Shown here piece after piece: positions 1-8,974 of a stretch of 33,805 nucleotides of DNA (positions are counted from its first letter, which is position 1; the number at the start of each line of letters is the position of its first letter). Source of the DNA: Candidatus Polarisedimenticola svalbardensis (GTDB lineage Bacteria; Acidobacteriota; Polarisedimenticolia; Polarisedimenticolales; Polarisedimenticolaceae); the NCBI GenBank assembly GCA_014764515.1, contig JACXWD010000012.1:41883-75687 (forward strand), read 5' to 3'. Under the pieces are notes generated by a model. That model made no database searches, had not been told where the DNA came from, and saw only the letters and a program-made list of their open reading frames with translations. The position numbers and the translations under genes were made by a program.

Positions 1-1574
1 CCGTCGCCGTTCTCGTCGTTGAATGTACCGGTCTTCACTATCGTAAGCACCGGGTCGTTCAGAACAGTCGTGTCCTCAGTGGCGGTATTGTTGGCAGTAT
101 TGTCGTCCGGAGTGTCTGAGGTCACGGTAGCCGTGTTTGTCAGCACCGTACCGTCGGGAACATCGCCGTTCACGTTGACGGTCACATCAAACGAGGAACT
201 TCCGCCGGCAACGATCGTGCCGAGCGAACAGGTCAGGGTCCCGACCGGTGCCTCAACGCAACTGTCCGTATCGGAAACGTACGTAACGCCCGCGGGCAGC
301 GTGTCGGTCACCTGTACGTTCACCGCGTCAATCAGGCAATCCACGCAGTCGTTGGTGACGGTAATGGTGTAGGTCAAATCGTTTCCGGCTTCGATCGGAT
401 CGACATCGTCGACCTTGAAGATCGCCAGATCGGTGGACCGACGGCTGTTCGTGACCGTACAGACGTAATCGGCACCCGCTTCGGGGATGTTGACGTCGAG
501 GGATGTGCAATCGGTGCAACTGGCAACGACGGTCGCCGTATCGCGCTCGACACATTCGATGTCAGAGTTGTAGTCAGCCAGCGAAGTCGCCGTCCCGGCA
601 AGCTCGCCAACATTGTGAAGACCGCCGTCCACAGCGATTTGACCGGTCGTACCGCCATCGCTGACGTCGGCCGCGTCGTTGCACTCGCCGGTACCGGCGC
701 CGGTGCAACAGGTCCACGGATCGTTATCGGCGAGGCAACTGTCATTACTTACCGTGGTACCGTCGATCTGCAGATCGAACAGGCCGGGGTCGGTGCCTGG
801 AGAAAGAGCTTTGACGACTTCGATCAGTTTATCGGGGACGTCAATCGGAATGTTGAAGCCTTCATCGCATTTGCATTTCGACGGAGCACCCGGGAATGCG
901 TCGAGCGGGCTCGTACAGAGGTCGTTCGCACCGGGCTGCCGCCAACTGGTGCAGCTCGGCAAGTCCAGATTACCGTCGCCGTCGTTATCGACGCACTGCG
1001 TGGTAATCGGACCGATATCCAGAAAAATAGGATTGGTCAAATTGGGGTCCGGCGTATCTTCAATGTCGCCGCAGGTGTCCTGAATGATTCCGTTCGGATC
1101 GTCGGTTGTTCCGTCAAGATCCGTGTAAAGACCGCATGTCAAATCCGGTTTCTCGAACTCTCCATCGTAGGGCAGGGTGGAGACGGAACACGTTCCCGTA
1201 ATCGCCCCATCGCTGTTGGGGTCACCATCGACAGCGAAATAAACACCGATGTCGTGTCGTCCCTGGGCTGTCAGCAGAATCTCAGCCGTAAAGCTGAAAA
1301 CCACGGTATCACCCGGGAAGGCGCACCCATCATCGAGGATCGTGACGTCCAGTATATTGGCGATGGAAACATCGTTTGCCGTGCACTGAAGACCAAATCC
1401 TGCCAGTTCCTCCATACAACCGGTAACAATGCTGTCTCCGCCAACGGGCGGATTGGCGCACTGTGCCTGGGCCGTCGGCATCATGAGCATGCCGCCGAAG
1501 AGAAGCAGGATCGCCGCGACGAGGACTCTGGCACGTCTCGTCGGGAATCGGGTCGTCTTGACTTTAGTGTTCAT
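1..1574 (-). CDS. DUF11-repeat secreted surface protein (3' end beyond window)
   Basis: I translated this frame by hand: it stays open from an ATG at 1574 to the left edge, about 524 codons, with no stop. It starts with a signal peptide: MNTKVKTTR, Arg-rich n-region, hydrophobic stretch VLVAAILLLFGGMLMM, then a PTAQA-Q cleavage site near residue 38. A Cys-containing globular region follows. Next comes a prealbumin-like segment (LIEVVKALSPGTDPGLFDLQ, roughly residues 250-385). Then a DUF11-type Ig-like repeat follows (TDLAIFKVDDVDPIEAGNDL ... DTLPAGVTYVSDTDSC ... NTATVTSDTPDDNTANNTAT, roughly residues 385-500), and a second repeat starts at the edge (LTIVKTGTFNDENGDG). DUF11 repeats build extracellular stalks or adhesins. 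A GAGGGGG ribosome-binding site lies about 10 bases before the ATG. The gene begins 49 bases after the stop of the secreted protein upstream, so the two are probably co-transcribed. Substrate and function are unknown. Confidence 0.85.
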   Translation of the reverse strand, partial: MNTKVKTTRFPTRRARVLVAAILLLFGGMLMMPTAQAQCANPPVGGDSIVTGCMEELAGFGLQCTANDVSIANILDVTILDDGCAFPGDTVVFSFTAEILLTAQGRHDIGVYFAVDGDPNSDGAITGTCSVSTLPYDGEFEKPDLTCGLYTDLDGTTDDPNGIIQDTCGDIEDTPDPNLTNPIFLDIGPITTQCVDNDGDGNLDLPSCTSWRQPGANDLCTSPLDAFPGAPSKCKCDEGFNIPIDVPDKLIEVVKALSPGTDPGLFDLQIDGTTVSNDSCLADNDPWTCCTGAGTGECNDAADVSDGGTTGQIAVDGGLHNVGELAGTATSLADYNSDIECVERDTATVVASCTDCTSLDVNIPEAGADYVCTVTNSRRSTDLAIFKVDDVDPIEAGNDLTYTITVTNDCVDCLIDAVNVQVTDTLPAGVTYVSDTDSCVEAPVGTLTCSLGTIVAGGSSSFDVTVNVNGDVPDGTVLTNTATVTSDTPDDNTANNTATEDTTVLNDPVLTIVKTGTFNDENGD

Positions 1575-1623
1575 TGCCGGAGCCCCCTCGTTCTCATTGC
1601 CTATCGAAGATCGCGTACCCATT

Positions 1624-2679
1624 TCAGTTACCTGCCAAACGCGCTGCGCGGATGAAGCTGCCCAGTGAATAGTCCTGGGCCGCAGGCGTTACAGCTGTGT
1701 CGAATGTGGTGACCTGCATACTGACGAATCGTTTCTTGTAGAAATTCTGGTAGGTATGCACACCAAGTTCCGAACTGAGATTGATCCCGAGTTCCATGAA
1801 GGAATCGGGTCCCAGATCCTGAATCGGGCCGCCGTCGCTGCCGTAGTTCTGCCAGGCCCCGCCATCGACGCTCGCCGAGTTGCAGAGCGCGCAGATCGTT
1901 CCGCCGGCGTTGCACTGTTCCGCGGGGTCATTCGGGTTGATCGGCAGGCTCTCCACGGGAACCCACTGGAATTCCGAGGTCTCCTGGTTTACCAGCGTCC
2001 ATTTGCTCAGATGAATAGCAGTCAGGGCGGCGCCGGTGTACTCGGCGCCGACCAGCAGGTCGCCTTCGGTTCGGCTCCCCTGGATTACACCGGCGGCTCC
2101 GATCGCAAACAACTCCTGGTTGAATTCCATTTCGATTCGCCCCACCCCGGGAGCGAGTCGTTCCAGGCCGGTATACAGCACATAGTCCATTGCCTCGTTG
2201 AACATGGTGTACGCATAGGCGTTGCCCAGATCGTAGGCCGCATCGACGCTTCCGGCGCCGATGGCGCCCGGTGAGAGGTAGACGGTCTGGTCGATTCCGC
2301 TTCCCGCCGATATGTCGTCCAGCAGGAACGCGGCGTCGCGCCGGTTCCGGAGCGGCCCGAAGGCATCGAGGAAGTCGGGTACGCCATTGCTGGCCAGGCC
2401 ACCGGTTTTGTCGTAGACATCCAGAGGCTGACGGTTCGCATCGAACAGATCATTCCAGTCCGGACCGGCCTGGAGACTGTTCCCCAGCAGATCGGCCGTG
2501 CCCGGTACGGTGGGATTGACGCCATCACCGAGTTCGAAGTTTCCGGTGACCGGCTCCGACTGGGCCGCCACCTCATTTATAGTGGCAACGGCCACTAAGG
2601 CGCCACCGATCAGAACCACGAGGAGGGTTGCGATCGTCCAAAGCCTGTGGTTCTCAGAATCCCGCTTGATCATGTTCAT
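1624..2679 (-). CDS. Secreted protein of unknown function, partner of the DUF11 protein
   Basis: A 351-residue protein. I chose the ATG at 2679 (MNMIKRD) because GGGAGG sits five bases upstream; an upstream GTG at 2700 is less likely. The N-terminus has a long hydrophobic signal (LWTIATLLVVLIGGALVAVA) and a probable cleavage near VAAQ-S. The mature part is acidic and contains DWNDLFDANRQP, GDLLVGAEYTG, a Cys-containing loop (CNAGGTICALCN), FMELGINLSSELG and a C-terminal DYSLGSF. This order resembles, to my eye, large secreted proteins of other phyla that precede SpaA/DUF11 stalk domains (a calculation-like 'FMExGINLT' block followed by a 'DFxLG' block). That resemblance is a recollection and not a verified homology. 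It is the first gene of a two-gene unit with the DUF11 protein 49 bases downstream, which suggests a joint role at the cell surface. Confidence 0.75.
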   Translation of the reverse strand: MNMIKRDSENHRLWTIATLLVVLIGGALVAVATINEVAAQSEPVTGNFELGDGVNPTVPGTADLLGNSLQAGPDWNDLFDANRQPLDVYDKTGGLASNGVPDFLDAFGPLRNRRDAAFLLDDISAGSGIDQTVYLSPGAIGAGSVDAAYDLGNAYAYTMFNEAMDYVLYTGLERLAPGVGRIEMEFNQELFAIGAAGVIQGSRTEGDLLVGAEYTGAALTAIHLSKWTLVNQETSEFQWVPVESLPINPNDPAEQCNAGGTICALCNSASVDGGAWQNYGSDGGPIQDLGPDSFMELGINLSSELGVHTYQNFYKKRFVSMQVTTFDTAVTPAAQDYSLGSFIRAARLAGN

Positions 2680-3155
2680 CTTGGCCTCCCGACCTGACAC
2701 ATATATCCGGCATGGTGCTGCCGAAACCTTACCGAGAGCGCTGACAGGCGCCCTGCGAATTCGTTAACTGAATGAGAAAATACACCTCGACACACGGCCG
2801 CTTGACCATCGATCAGACAGGTCATCCCTAGGTTACTGATTGTTACCCCCGAGCTACGAAACGCGCTGACACTAGCCTGGGGCACGCCTTGCGCCTGCCC
2901 CTGCATTCAACCCCCTATAAAAAATCCGCGCGCTAACTGGAATCAGACTTACACAAGGCGACTATGAGGGTCAACAATTAATCAACAGAACTTAATAGAA
3001 ACCCCTTGAGTAATTGTAGGAAAGGTAGGGCGCGTTCGATGTGCGAAAAAATATCCAGACAAGCGTTAATTAATTTATATGATTGGATTTCGCATCTGAT
3101 ATTGCTTACCGCTTTGATCAGGCGGCTGAAGACACGGCAGACTGCAGGTCCTTAT
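2680..3155. other. Intergenic region, no supported gene
   Basis: Nearly 480 bases without a convincing gene. The part from about 2900 to 3130 is markedly more A+T-rich than its surroundings (for example the run around 3066-3085). The only ORFs are short and have no coding-like third-position bias. A small inverted repeat, GGGGCA (2879-2884) with TGCCCC (2896-2901) and an 11-base loop, could fold but has no following T-tract. The promoter of the minus-strand secreted-protein unit must lie here; TTGACC at 2967-2972 on the minus strand is a possible -35 element, but I found no convincing -10. Confidence 0.5.
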
Positions 3156-3380
3156 TTATCCTTCCGGGGCGCTACTGGATGTAGGGATCTCCACCAGCCT
3201 TTCCTTCTGCTTGCGTTTTGCGACGTCCTCCACATCGATGAACGGCAGAGCCAGTAGAGGCAAAGCCGCCATGAAGGCAGCCACCAGATAGCAATGGGAA
3301 GCTGAGAGCTGGATATCCTGCAGGAACCCGAGCCCGACCATCGAGGCGAACACCTGCGCGACCCGGGTGTCCGTCAACAA
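3156..3380 (-). pseudogene. C-terminal stump of a probable MFS-type transporter
   Basis: An open stretch of about 74 codons directly after the czcA stop codon and in the same frame. Its only possible starts are TTG codons without a ribosome-binding site. The codons have the same strong G/C third-position bias as neighbouring genes, so it looks like genuine former coding DNA. The peptide reads as the last membrane segment and cytoplasmic tail of a multi-spanning transporter: an amphipathic VFASMVGLGFLQDIQ, a helix CYLVAAFMAALPLLALPF, and a charged tail with KRKQKERLVE. That layout fits the end of DHA-type MFS drug exporters. The missing N-terminal part would have lain where czcA now ends, implying a deletion junction right at the end of the efflux operon. 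The family assignment rests on a short segment and is tentative. Confidence 0.5.
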
Positions 3381-3383
3381 TAT

Positions 3384-6300
3384 TTACCGCGGCCGGCTCC
3401 TTTTGCCAACCCAGTCATACAAGGTTGGCAACAGAATCAACGTCAGAACCGTCGATGAGATCAACCCTCCGATTACAACCGTGGCCAATGGCCTCTGGAC
3501 TTCGGCGCCGGCGGATGTGGACAGCGCCATCGGCAGGAACCCCAGGGAGGCGACCAGTGCGGTCATGAGCACGGGACGCAGACGCTCCGACGCGCCCTGC
3601 TCCACCGCCTCGCGCAGTTCATGCCCTTCGTCCTGCAACCGCCGGATCGCCGATACCATGACGACGCCGTTGAGCACGGCGACGCCGAACAGTGCGATGA
3701 ACCCGACACCGGCGGATATGGAAAAGGGGATCCCCCGGACCCAAAGGGCCAGGACACCACCCACTGCCGCAAGAGGAACGCCGGTGAAGATCAGGAGGGC
3801 GCTGCGGACCGATCCGAATGCGCCGTACAGCAGCGCGAATATCGCGAACATGGCGATCGGCAGAACCACCAGGAGCCGGGAGCGGCTGCGCTCCAGTTGC
3901 TCGAACGCTCCTCCCCATTCCAGGTAGTAGCCGTCCGGCTTGTCCAGTTTCTCCTCCAGGACAGCCTGTGCTTCACGGACGAACGACTCCAGATCACGGC
4001 CACGAACGTTCGCTTCCACGTTGAGGCGGCGCTGGCCGAACTCCCTGCTGATCTGGGCCGGCCCTTCCTCCACACGGATCTCGGCAAGCTGGGCCAGCGG
4101 AACCGGATGGCCGTCCGGATCCATCACCGGCAGGTTGCGGATCGCATCCAGATCGGCCTGGAGCGGCAAGGCGAATTTGACGACGATATCGTAGCGTCGC
4201 ACCCCGTCCATGACGACACCGACCACGCGACCTGCACGGATCGCCTCCACGGCGCCAAGAACCTCATCAACCGAGATGCCGTAACGAGCCGCCCGGGCAT
4301 GATCAAGGATTATGCGGAGCACCGGCAGACCCTGGATCTGGTCGGCCCGGACATCCGCCGCGCCGGGAACCTCCCGAAGCATCCCGGCAATCTTCCCTCC
4401 CAGGCGCTCCAGTTCGTCCAGATCGTCACCGAACACACTGACCGCAACGTCCGACCGCACGCCGGCGATCAGTTCGTTGAACCGCATCTCGATCGGTTGG
4501 GTGAATGAGAACCCCATGCCTGCCACCCGGTGTTCCAGCGACTCGGACATCGCCTCCACCAACTGCTCCTTGGTCCTCCCCGTATCCCACTCCTTCTTCG
4601 GCTTGAGACTGACGAACACATCCGACAGTTCAATCCCCATGACGTCGGTGGCAACTTCCGGGGATCCGATGCGGGTCACGATCTGTTCCACTTCCGGGAA
4701 TTCATGCAGGACCCTCTCCACCTCAAGACCGGCCTCCACGCTGTGAGTCATGGATGAACTCTGCAATCGAAGGGACTGCACGACGATTCCGCCCTCGTCC
4801 AGGGTCGGCAGAAACTCACCGCCCAGGGACAGGAACAGAACCGCTGCACCGGCAACGGCGGCGATCGCTGCCACCGCCACCAGACGGCGCGCCCGAAAAG
4901 CCCACGCCAGCGTCGGCCGGTAAATCCGCCGCAGCAGACCGATCACCCGCGCCTCCCGCTCGGCTACGCCGTTACGGAAGGCCAGGCTGGCCAGAACCGG
5001 CATCAAGGTCAGGGACAGCAACAGGGAGCCGGCCAGTGCGAACACCACGGTCCAGGCCATGGGCCGAAACATCCTGCCCTCGGTACCGGTCAGTGTCAGG
5101 ATCGGCAGGTACACGATGATGATGATCGCTACGGCGAATGTCACCGGCCGGCCGACCTCCACCGCTGCCTGCCGCACGGTTTCCCGAACCGAACCCGGCT
5201 TTTTGCCACGCAAGGCCAACCTGCGGACGACGTTTTCGATCAGAACCACCGACCCATCCACAACCAGGCCGAAATCGATCGCTCCCAGGCTCATCAGGTT
5301 GCCTGAGATCCCTCCGATCAGCATGCCGCAGAATGCAAACAGCATGGATAGCGGGATCGCGATCGCCACAATCAAGCCGCCCCGCAGATTGCCCAGCAAC
5401 AGGAGCAGGACGATCACCACCAGAAGACCGCCTTCGACCAGGTTGGTGACCACCGTCTTGAGTGAGCGTTTGACCAGCTCTGTTCGATCGTAATAGGGGT
5501 GGATCGTCACCCCGGCGGGTAGATCCTTTTCTATGGCGGACAACCGCTCCTTGACCCGCTCCGTCACCTCCAGTGCATTCTCTCCCGCCAACATCTGCAC
5601 CAGACCGATGACCGCTTCTCCGGCGCCGTCCCTGGTGGCCGCACCTCGTCGAGGCATGGCGCCCTCGACCACCCGAGCCACTTCCCGGACCCGGATCGGC
5701 GTGCCCTCGCGCACCGCCACGACCACTTCCTCAAGATCCTCGATGGAGCCGATCAACCCTTCGCCCCGAATCAGCAACTGCTCATGACCTCTTTCCAGGT
5801 AGGCCGACCCGGCCATGGCGTTGTTCTTCTCCACCGCTTCGAAAACGTCGGCGAGGGCGATGCCGTGAGCGACCAGTTTTTCCGAAAACACTTCGACCTG
5901 GAACTGTTTGGCAAGGCCGCCCCAGGCGTTGACCTCCACCACCCCCGGCACCTGCCGCAGCCGGAACGCGATCTGCCAGTCCAGCAGGCCGCGAAGCTCC
6001 ATCGGAGACAGGCTGTCGGAATCGACGGTGAAGTGGAAGATTTCCCCCAGGCCGGTGATCGGTGGGATCATCTTCGGGCTGCCGAAACCAGGAGGGATGT
6101 TCTCTCTGGCCTCCGGCAACCGTTCCTGCACCAGCTGCCGGGCGAAGAACAGTGGAGTGCCGTCCTTGAACACCACGGTTACGGACGAAATGCCGTACCG
6201 GGAGATCGACCTCAGTTCGGTGACGTCGGGAAGACCGCTCATGGCCGCCTCGACAGGGTAGGTCAGGTACTGCTCCGCCTCCAGCGGTCCCAGGGCCGGA

Positions 6301-6458
6301 GCCGAAGTGACGATCTGCACCTGGACGTTGGTCACGTCCGGGACGGCGTCGATCGGCAGCCGGCTCATGGCGAACAGACCACCTCCGATCAACAGAACCG
6401 TCAACAGGATGACAAACAGCCGGTTATTAAGCGCCCACTCGATCAATCGGGTAGCCAT
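3384..6458 (-). CDS. czcA: Heavy-metal RND efflux pump, inner-membrane subunit (CzcA type)
   Basis: A 1024-residue RND transporter of the heavy-metal (HME) subfamily, which uses the proton gradient to expel metal cations from periplasm and cytoplasm through an outer-membrane channel. TM1 is at residues 12-31. The proton-relay triad of TM4 is intact: Asp395, Asp401 and Glu408 in GAIDFGLVVDGSVVLIEN. The porter domain carries SDVFVSLKPKKEW and FTQPIEMRFNELIAGVRSDV, which match the Czc (Zn/Co/Cd) group better than the Cus (Cu/Ag) group, so divalent export is the better guess. The ATG shares one base with the czcB stop (TGATG), indicating translational coupling. The length is slightly shorter than typical CzcA (about 1050) but both halves and the last TM helix are present. 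A stump of another transporter follows the stop codon. Confidence 0.95.
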   Translation of the reverse strand: MATRLIEWALNNRLFVILLTVLLIGGGLFAMSRLPIDAVPDVTNVQVQIVTSAPALGPLEAEQYLTYPVEAAMSGLPDVTELRSISRYGISSVTVVFKDGTPLFFARQLVQERLPEARENIPPGFGSPKMIPPITGLGEIFHFTVDSDSLSPMELRGLLDWQIAFRLRQVPGVVEVNAWGGLAKQFQVEVFSEKLVAHGIALADVFEAVEKNNAMAGSAYLERGHEQLLIRGEGLIGSIEDLEEVVVAVREGTPIRVREVARVVEGAMPRRGAATRDGAGEAVIGLVQMLAGENALEVTERVKERLSAIEKDLPAGVTIHPYYDRTELVKRSLKTVVTNLVEGGLLVVIVLLLLLGNLRGGLIVAIAIPLSMLFAFCGMLIGGISGNLMSLGAIDFGLVVDGSVVLIENVVRRLALRGKKPGSVRETVRQAAVEVGRPVTFAVAIIIIVYLPILTLTGTEGRMFRPMAWTVVFALAGSLLLSLTLMPVLASLAFRNGVAEREARVIGLLRRIYRPTLAWAFRARRLVAVAAIAAVAGAAVLFLSLGGEFLPTLDEGGIVVQSLRLQSSSMTHSVEAGLEVERVLHEFPEVEQIVTRIGSPEVATDVMGIELSDVFVSLKPKKEWDTGRTKEQLVEAMSESLEHRVAGMGFSFTQPIEMRFNELIAGVRSDVAVSVFGDDLDELERLGGKIAGMLREVPGAADVRADQIQGLPVLRIILDHARAARYGISVDEVLGAVEAIRAGRVVGVVMDGVRRYDIVVKFALPLQADLDAIRNLPVMDPDGHPVPLAQLAEIRVEEGPAQISREFGQRRLNVEANVRGRDLESFVREAQAVLEEKLDKPDGYYLEWGGAFEQLERSRSRLLVVLPIAMFAIFALLYGAFGSVRSALLIFTGVPLAAVGGVLALWVRGIPFSISAGVGFIALFGVAVLNGVVMVSAIRRLQDEGHELREAVEQGASERLRPVLMTALVASLGFLPMALSTSAGAEVQRPLATVVIGGLISSTVLTLILLPTLYDWVGKRSRPR

Positions 6459-7645
6459 CAGTGGTGGTGCTCCTCGAGGCCACCCTTGAGCGCCTCCGAT
6501 TTCAGCGTGAACACACCCGATACGGCGATGATTTCTCCTTCCTTCAGGCCGGAGAGAATCTCGACACGTTCACCGCTGGACTCACCAAGGACGACCGGCC
6601 GGATCTCAAAGGTCCGTTCCTCCACCTTGACGAAGACGACGTCACGGCCTTCGACGCCGGCGACCGCTTCTTTCGGCACCACCAGACGAGGCTCATCAGC
6701 CTCGTCGAGCCTTGTTCCCTCAATACTTGCGTACACGAACATCCCCGGCTTGAGTTCCCCTGCTCGGTTGTCGATCACCGCTCTGGCCCTGACGGTACGG
6801 CTGTGTTCGTCCAGAACCTGCCCGACGAAATCGATCGTTCCCCGGAATGTCTCCTCCGGGTGGGACTCGCAAGTGAGTGTGACCGCCGCCCCTTCCGTCA
6901 CCGCCGGGAGGTCTTTTTCGAACACCTGGAGGAACAACCAAAGCGAACCCAGGTCGGCAACGGTGAACAGTTCATCATCAGCGGCCACGACCCGGCCGGG
7001 AACGGCTGCTCGCTCCGTCACCCGCCCGGCCACTGCCGATCGGACCGGGTACTCATGCCCGGCGCTGTCGCCATCCCGGGACAGCCGTTCCACGTCATCC
7101 TGCGAAAGACCGAGAATGTGCAGATTCCGCTCCGCAGCCTGCAACCCGACCTGGGACGCATGCCAGTCGGCTTCCCGGCGGAGGAATTCGCCACGGCTGA
7201 TCGCCTGGCCCTCCAGCAACAGTTTGGCACGCTGGTACTCGGCCTCGTGCAGCCGGATCATGCCGGCAGCCTGCAGGTACCCGGCCTGGGCGGCTCCCAG
7301 CTCCGGACTATCGATCCATGCCAGCACCTGCCCTTTGGAGACCCGTTGACCGAAATCGGCCACCGCCCTGGTGATCCTCCCCCCGATCCTGGCGGTGGCG
7401 ATTGCCATACGGCGCTCATCGTAGGACAGCGTTCCGGTGACCCGTATCGTCGGGATCAGCCTGGCGGTAACGGCTGGCGCCACCGCGATCCCCGAGGCCT
7501 GGTACGCTTCCGCCGAAAGCGAAATGCCCCCGGCCTCTTCGTGGTCCTCCTCGTTGATATCGACCGGTTCAGCCGGACGATCCGAGCATGCAGCCAGAAG
7601 AACGAGACCGGCTATCAACACAACATATCTACTAGCGGTTTTCAT
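6458..7645 (-). CDS. czcB: Periplasmic adaptor (membrane-fusion) subunit of the metal efflux pump
   Basis: A 395-residue adaptor. I chose the ATG at 7645 (MKTASRY) because GGAGA lies seven bases upstream and it gives a proper lipoprotein signal with lipobox LLAAC (Cys near residue 20); the open frame extends ten codons further but without support. After an acidic linker come a barrel-sandwich/lipoyl half (RIGGRITRAVADFGQRVSKG), a helical hairpin (residues about 125-190), the second lipoyl half (AVAGRVTERAAVPGRVV), and beta-barrel and membrane-proximal domains. The C-terminus ends in a short His-rich tail (EEHHH), which may contact metal. It links CzcA to the outer-membrane channel. Its start overlaps the end of czcC by 14 bases and its stop overlaps the czcA start. 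Confidence 0.93.
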   Translation of the reverse strand: MKTASRYVVLIAGLVLLAACSDRPAEPVDINEEDHEEAGGISLSAEAYQASGIAVAPAVTARLIPTIRVTGTLSYDERRMAIATARIGGRITRAVADFGQRVSKGQVLAWIDSPELGAAQAGYLQAAGMIRLHEAEYQRAKLLLEGQAISRGEFLRREADWHASQVGLQAAERNLHILGLSQDDVERLSRDGDSAGHEYPVRSAVAGRVTERAAVPGRVVAADDELFTVADLGSLWLFLQVFEKDLPAVTEGAAVTLTCESHPEETFRGTIDFVGQVLDEHSRTVRARAVIDNRAGELKPGMFVYASIEGTRLDEADEPRLVVPKEAVAGVEGRDVVFVKVEERTFEIRPVVLGESSGERVEILSGLKEGEIIAVSGVFTLKSEALKGGLEEHHH

Positions 7646-8891
7646 CGTTTGTCTCCGATATGAGCGGACCTGCAATCAGTTGCTCGATCTCCGTCCGCGC
7701 CAGGGCCAGCTCGGCCCAGGACTCCGCTTCCTTGAATTTCACACCCAGATAGGAACGCTGAGCGTCCAGTACCTCGAGCAGGGAAGCCTCTCCGTTCTCG
7801 AAACTGAAGGTGGCGATCTGGAAGGACTCCCGGGCCGCAGCAGTCCACCCTTCCTCATGAAGGCGGATCGCAGCCAGGGCCCGCCGGTAGGCCGCGCCGG
7901 CCTGACCAAGGGCTGTCTCGAGCTCGATCTCGAGCGTTCTGGATTCCGCCGTTGTGCGGTTGTGCTCCGCAGTGGCGACGGCGACACCATGCCGGTTTCT
8001 GTTCCATAGCGGGATGGTGAACGCCACTCCCACACTGGCCGCCGTGCGGTCCAGTTCGGTCTCATGCCCTGCAACCAGGTCCAGGCGGGGAAACACCTCT
8101 TTCCTGGCGGCTGTGATCGCACCTTTTGATTCCTCGGCGGCGATGCCAGCTCTTTGCAGAAGCGGGTTGCGGTCATGGAGTCGCCGTACCAGATCAGCCG
8201 GCAGCGGGACCGGGCCGGGACCCTCCAGGGTGGCGGAAACCCCGTACCGTTCCGGCAGCCTGCCGCCGCAGAACAGGTTCAATGTGGCAAGGGCGACGGA
8301 ATGAGAGCTTTCGGCCTCGACCACATCGCCACGCCGGCTGAACCATTCGGTTCTCGCCCTGATCGCTTCCATTGGCGATGATTCACCCAGTTCTACCCGG
8401 CGGGCGAGAAGCTCGTGGAACCTGGATGCGATTGTGGCGATCTCACGGGCAGCCACCAGGCGGCGCTGTTCCAGAAGAACCGTGTATGCCAGTCGTGAAA
8501 CGGAGGAATCGACAAGCAGACCGGCGAGATCACGATCGATCTCCGCTGATCGAACCCGCAACCCGGCCGAGCGGGCTCTAAAGCGCCGGATGCCGGGCAT
8601 CTCGATCGGCTGCACCAGATCGATGGTGTTCTCCGATCTGGCGTCGCCACCGTCACGTGGACGTCCCCGGCCGACTCCCAGCGCGATTTCCGGATTCGGG
8701 TACACCCGGGCCTTTGCCGCCATACTCGTGGCGGCGGTATACGCAGCTTCAGCGGACTCCATCGTCGGGTGGGCGGCGCGGGCGAACGCCCTGAGCTCCT
8801 CCAGACTGAAAACGGTTTCCGCACCCCCGGCGGCTGACGGCGATATCACGGCGACCACAATTCCGACTGAAACAAGCCATCGGGCATGCAT
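7632..8891 (-). CDS. czcC: Outer-membrane channel (TolC/CzcC family) of the metal efflux pump
   Basis: A 419-residue outer-membrane factor. The ATG at 8891 (MHARWLVS) follows GGGAGG by seven bases and begins a clear signal peptide (SVGIVVAVISPSAAGGAE); the reading frame stays open further upstream but that part is not credible coding sequence. Two OEP-type repeats of long amphipathic helices follow, with typical segments ARVYPNPEIALGVG and FSFENGEASLLEVLDAQRSY. TolC-family proteins form trimeric channels across the outer membrane and complete the CzcCBA export complex. A run of nine C residues (minus strand, 8963-8971) lies between the upstream small gene and this one. The gene order C-B-A is the classical one. 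Confidence 0.92.
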   Translation of the reverse strand: MHARWLVSVGIVVAVISPSAAGGAETVFSLEELRAFARAAHPTMESAEAAYTAATSMAAKARVYPNPEIALGVGRGRPRDGGDARSENTIDLVQPIEMPGIRRFRARSAGLRVRSAEIDRDLAGLLVDSSVSRLAYTVLLEQRRLVAAREIATIASRFHELLARRVELGESSPMEAIRARTEWFSRRGDVVEAESSHSVALATLNLFCGGRLPERYGVSATLEGPGPVPLPADLVRRLHDRNPLLQRAGIAAEESKGAITAARKEVFPRLDLVAGHETELDRTAASVGVAFTIPLWNRNRHGVAVATAEHNRTTAESRTLEIELETALGQAGAAYRRALAAIRLHEEGWTAAARESFQIATFSFENGEASLLEVLDAQRSYLGVKFKEAESWAELALARTEIEQLIAGPLISETNDENR

Positions 8892-8974
8892 TGCAGGACC
8901 TCCCGAATCAGGAAGAGACAGAACGGTTCGATGGCCCGAGACGGACCATACACACAACTTCAGGGGGGGGGAGG

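Noticed and set aside
615-1655. 346-codon plus-strand open frame
   Set aside because: It is antisense to the DUF11 protein, whose minus-strand frame I translated in full with a signal peptide and recognisable repeats. The plus-strand peptide has no domain or start site.
2879-2901. Inverted repeat GGGGCA / TGCCCC as a terminator
   Set aside because: Only six base pairs, an 11-base loop and no T-tract; no gene ends nearby.
3006-3257. 83-codon plus-strand frame
   Set aside because: No ribosome-binding site; its second half is antisense to the transporter stump, whose codon bias is much better.
5784-7349. 521-codon plus-strand open frame
   Set aside because: Antisense to czcA and czcB, which are unmistakable; the long frame results from high G+C content.
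8963-8971. Run of nine G (nine C on the coding strand) as a phase-variable tract
   Set aside because: It lies between the stop of the small gene and the start of czcC, so slippage would not change any reading frame that I consider real.
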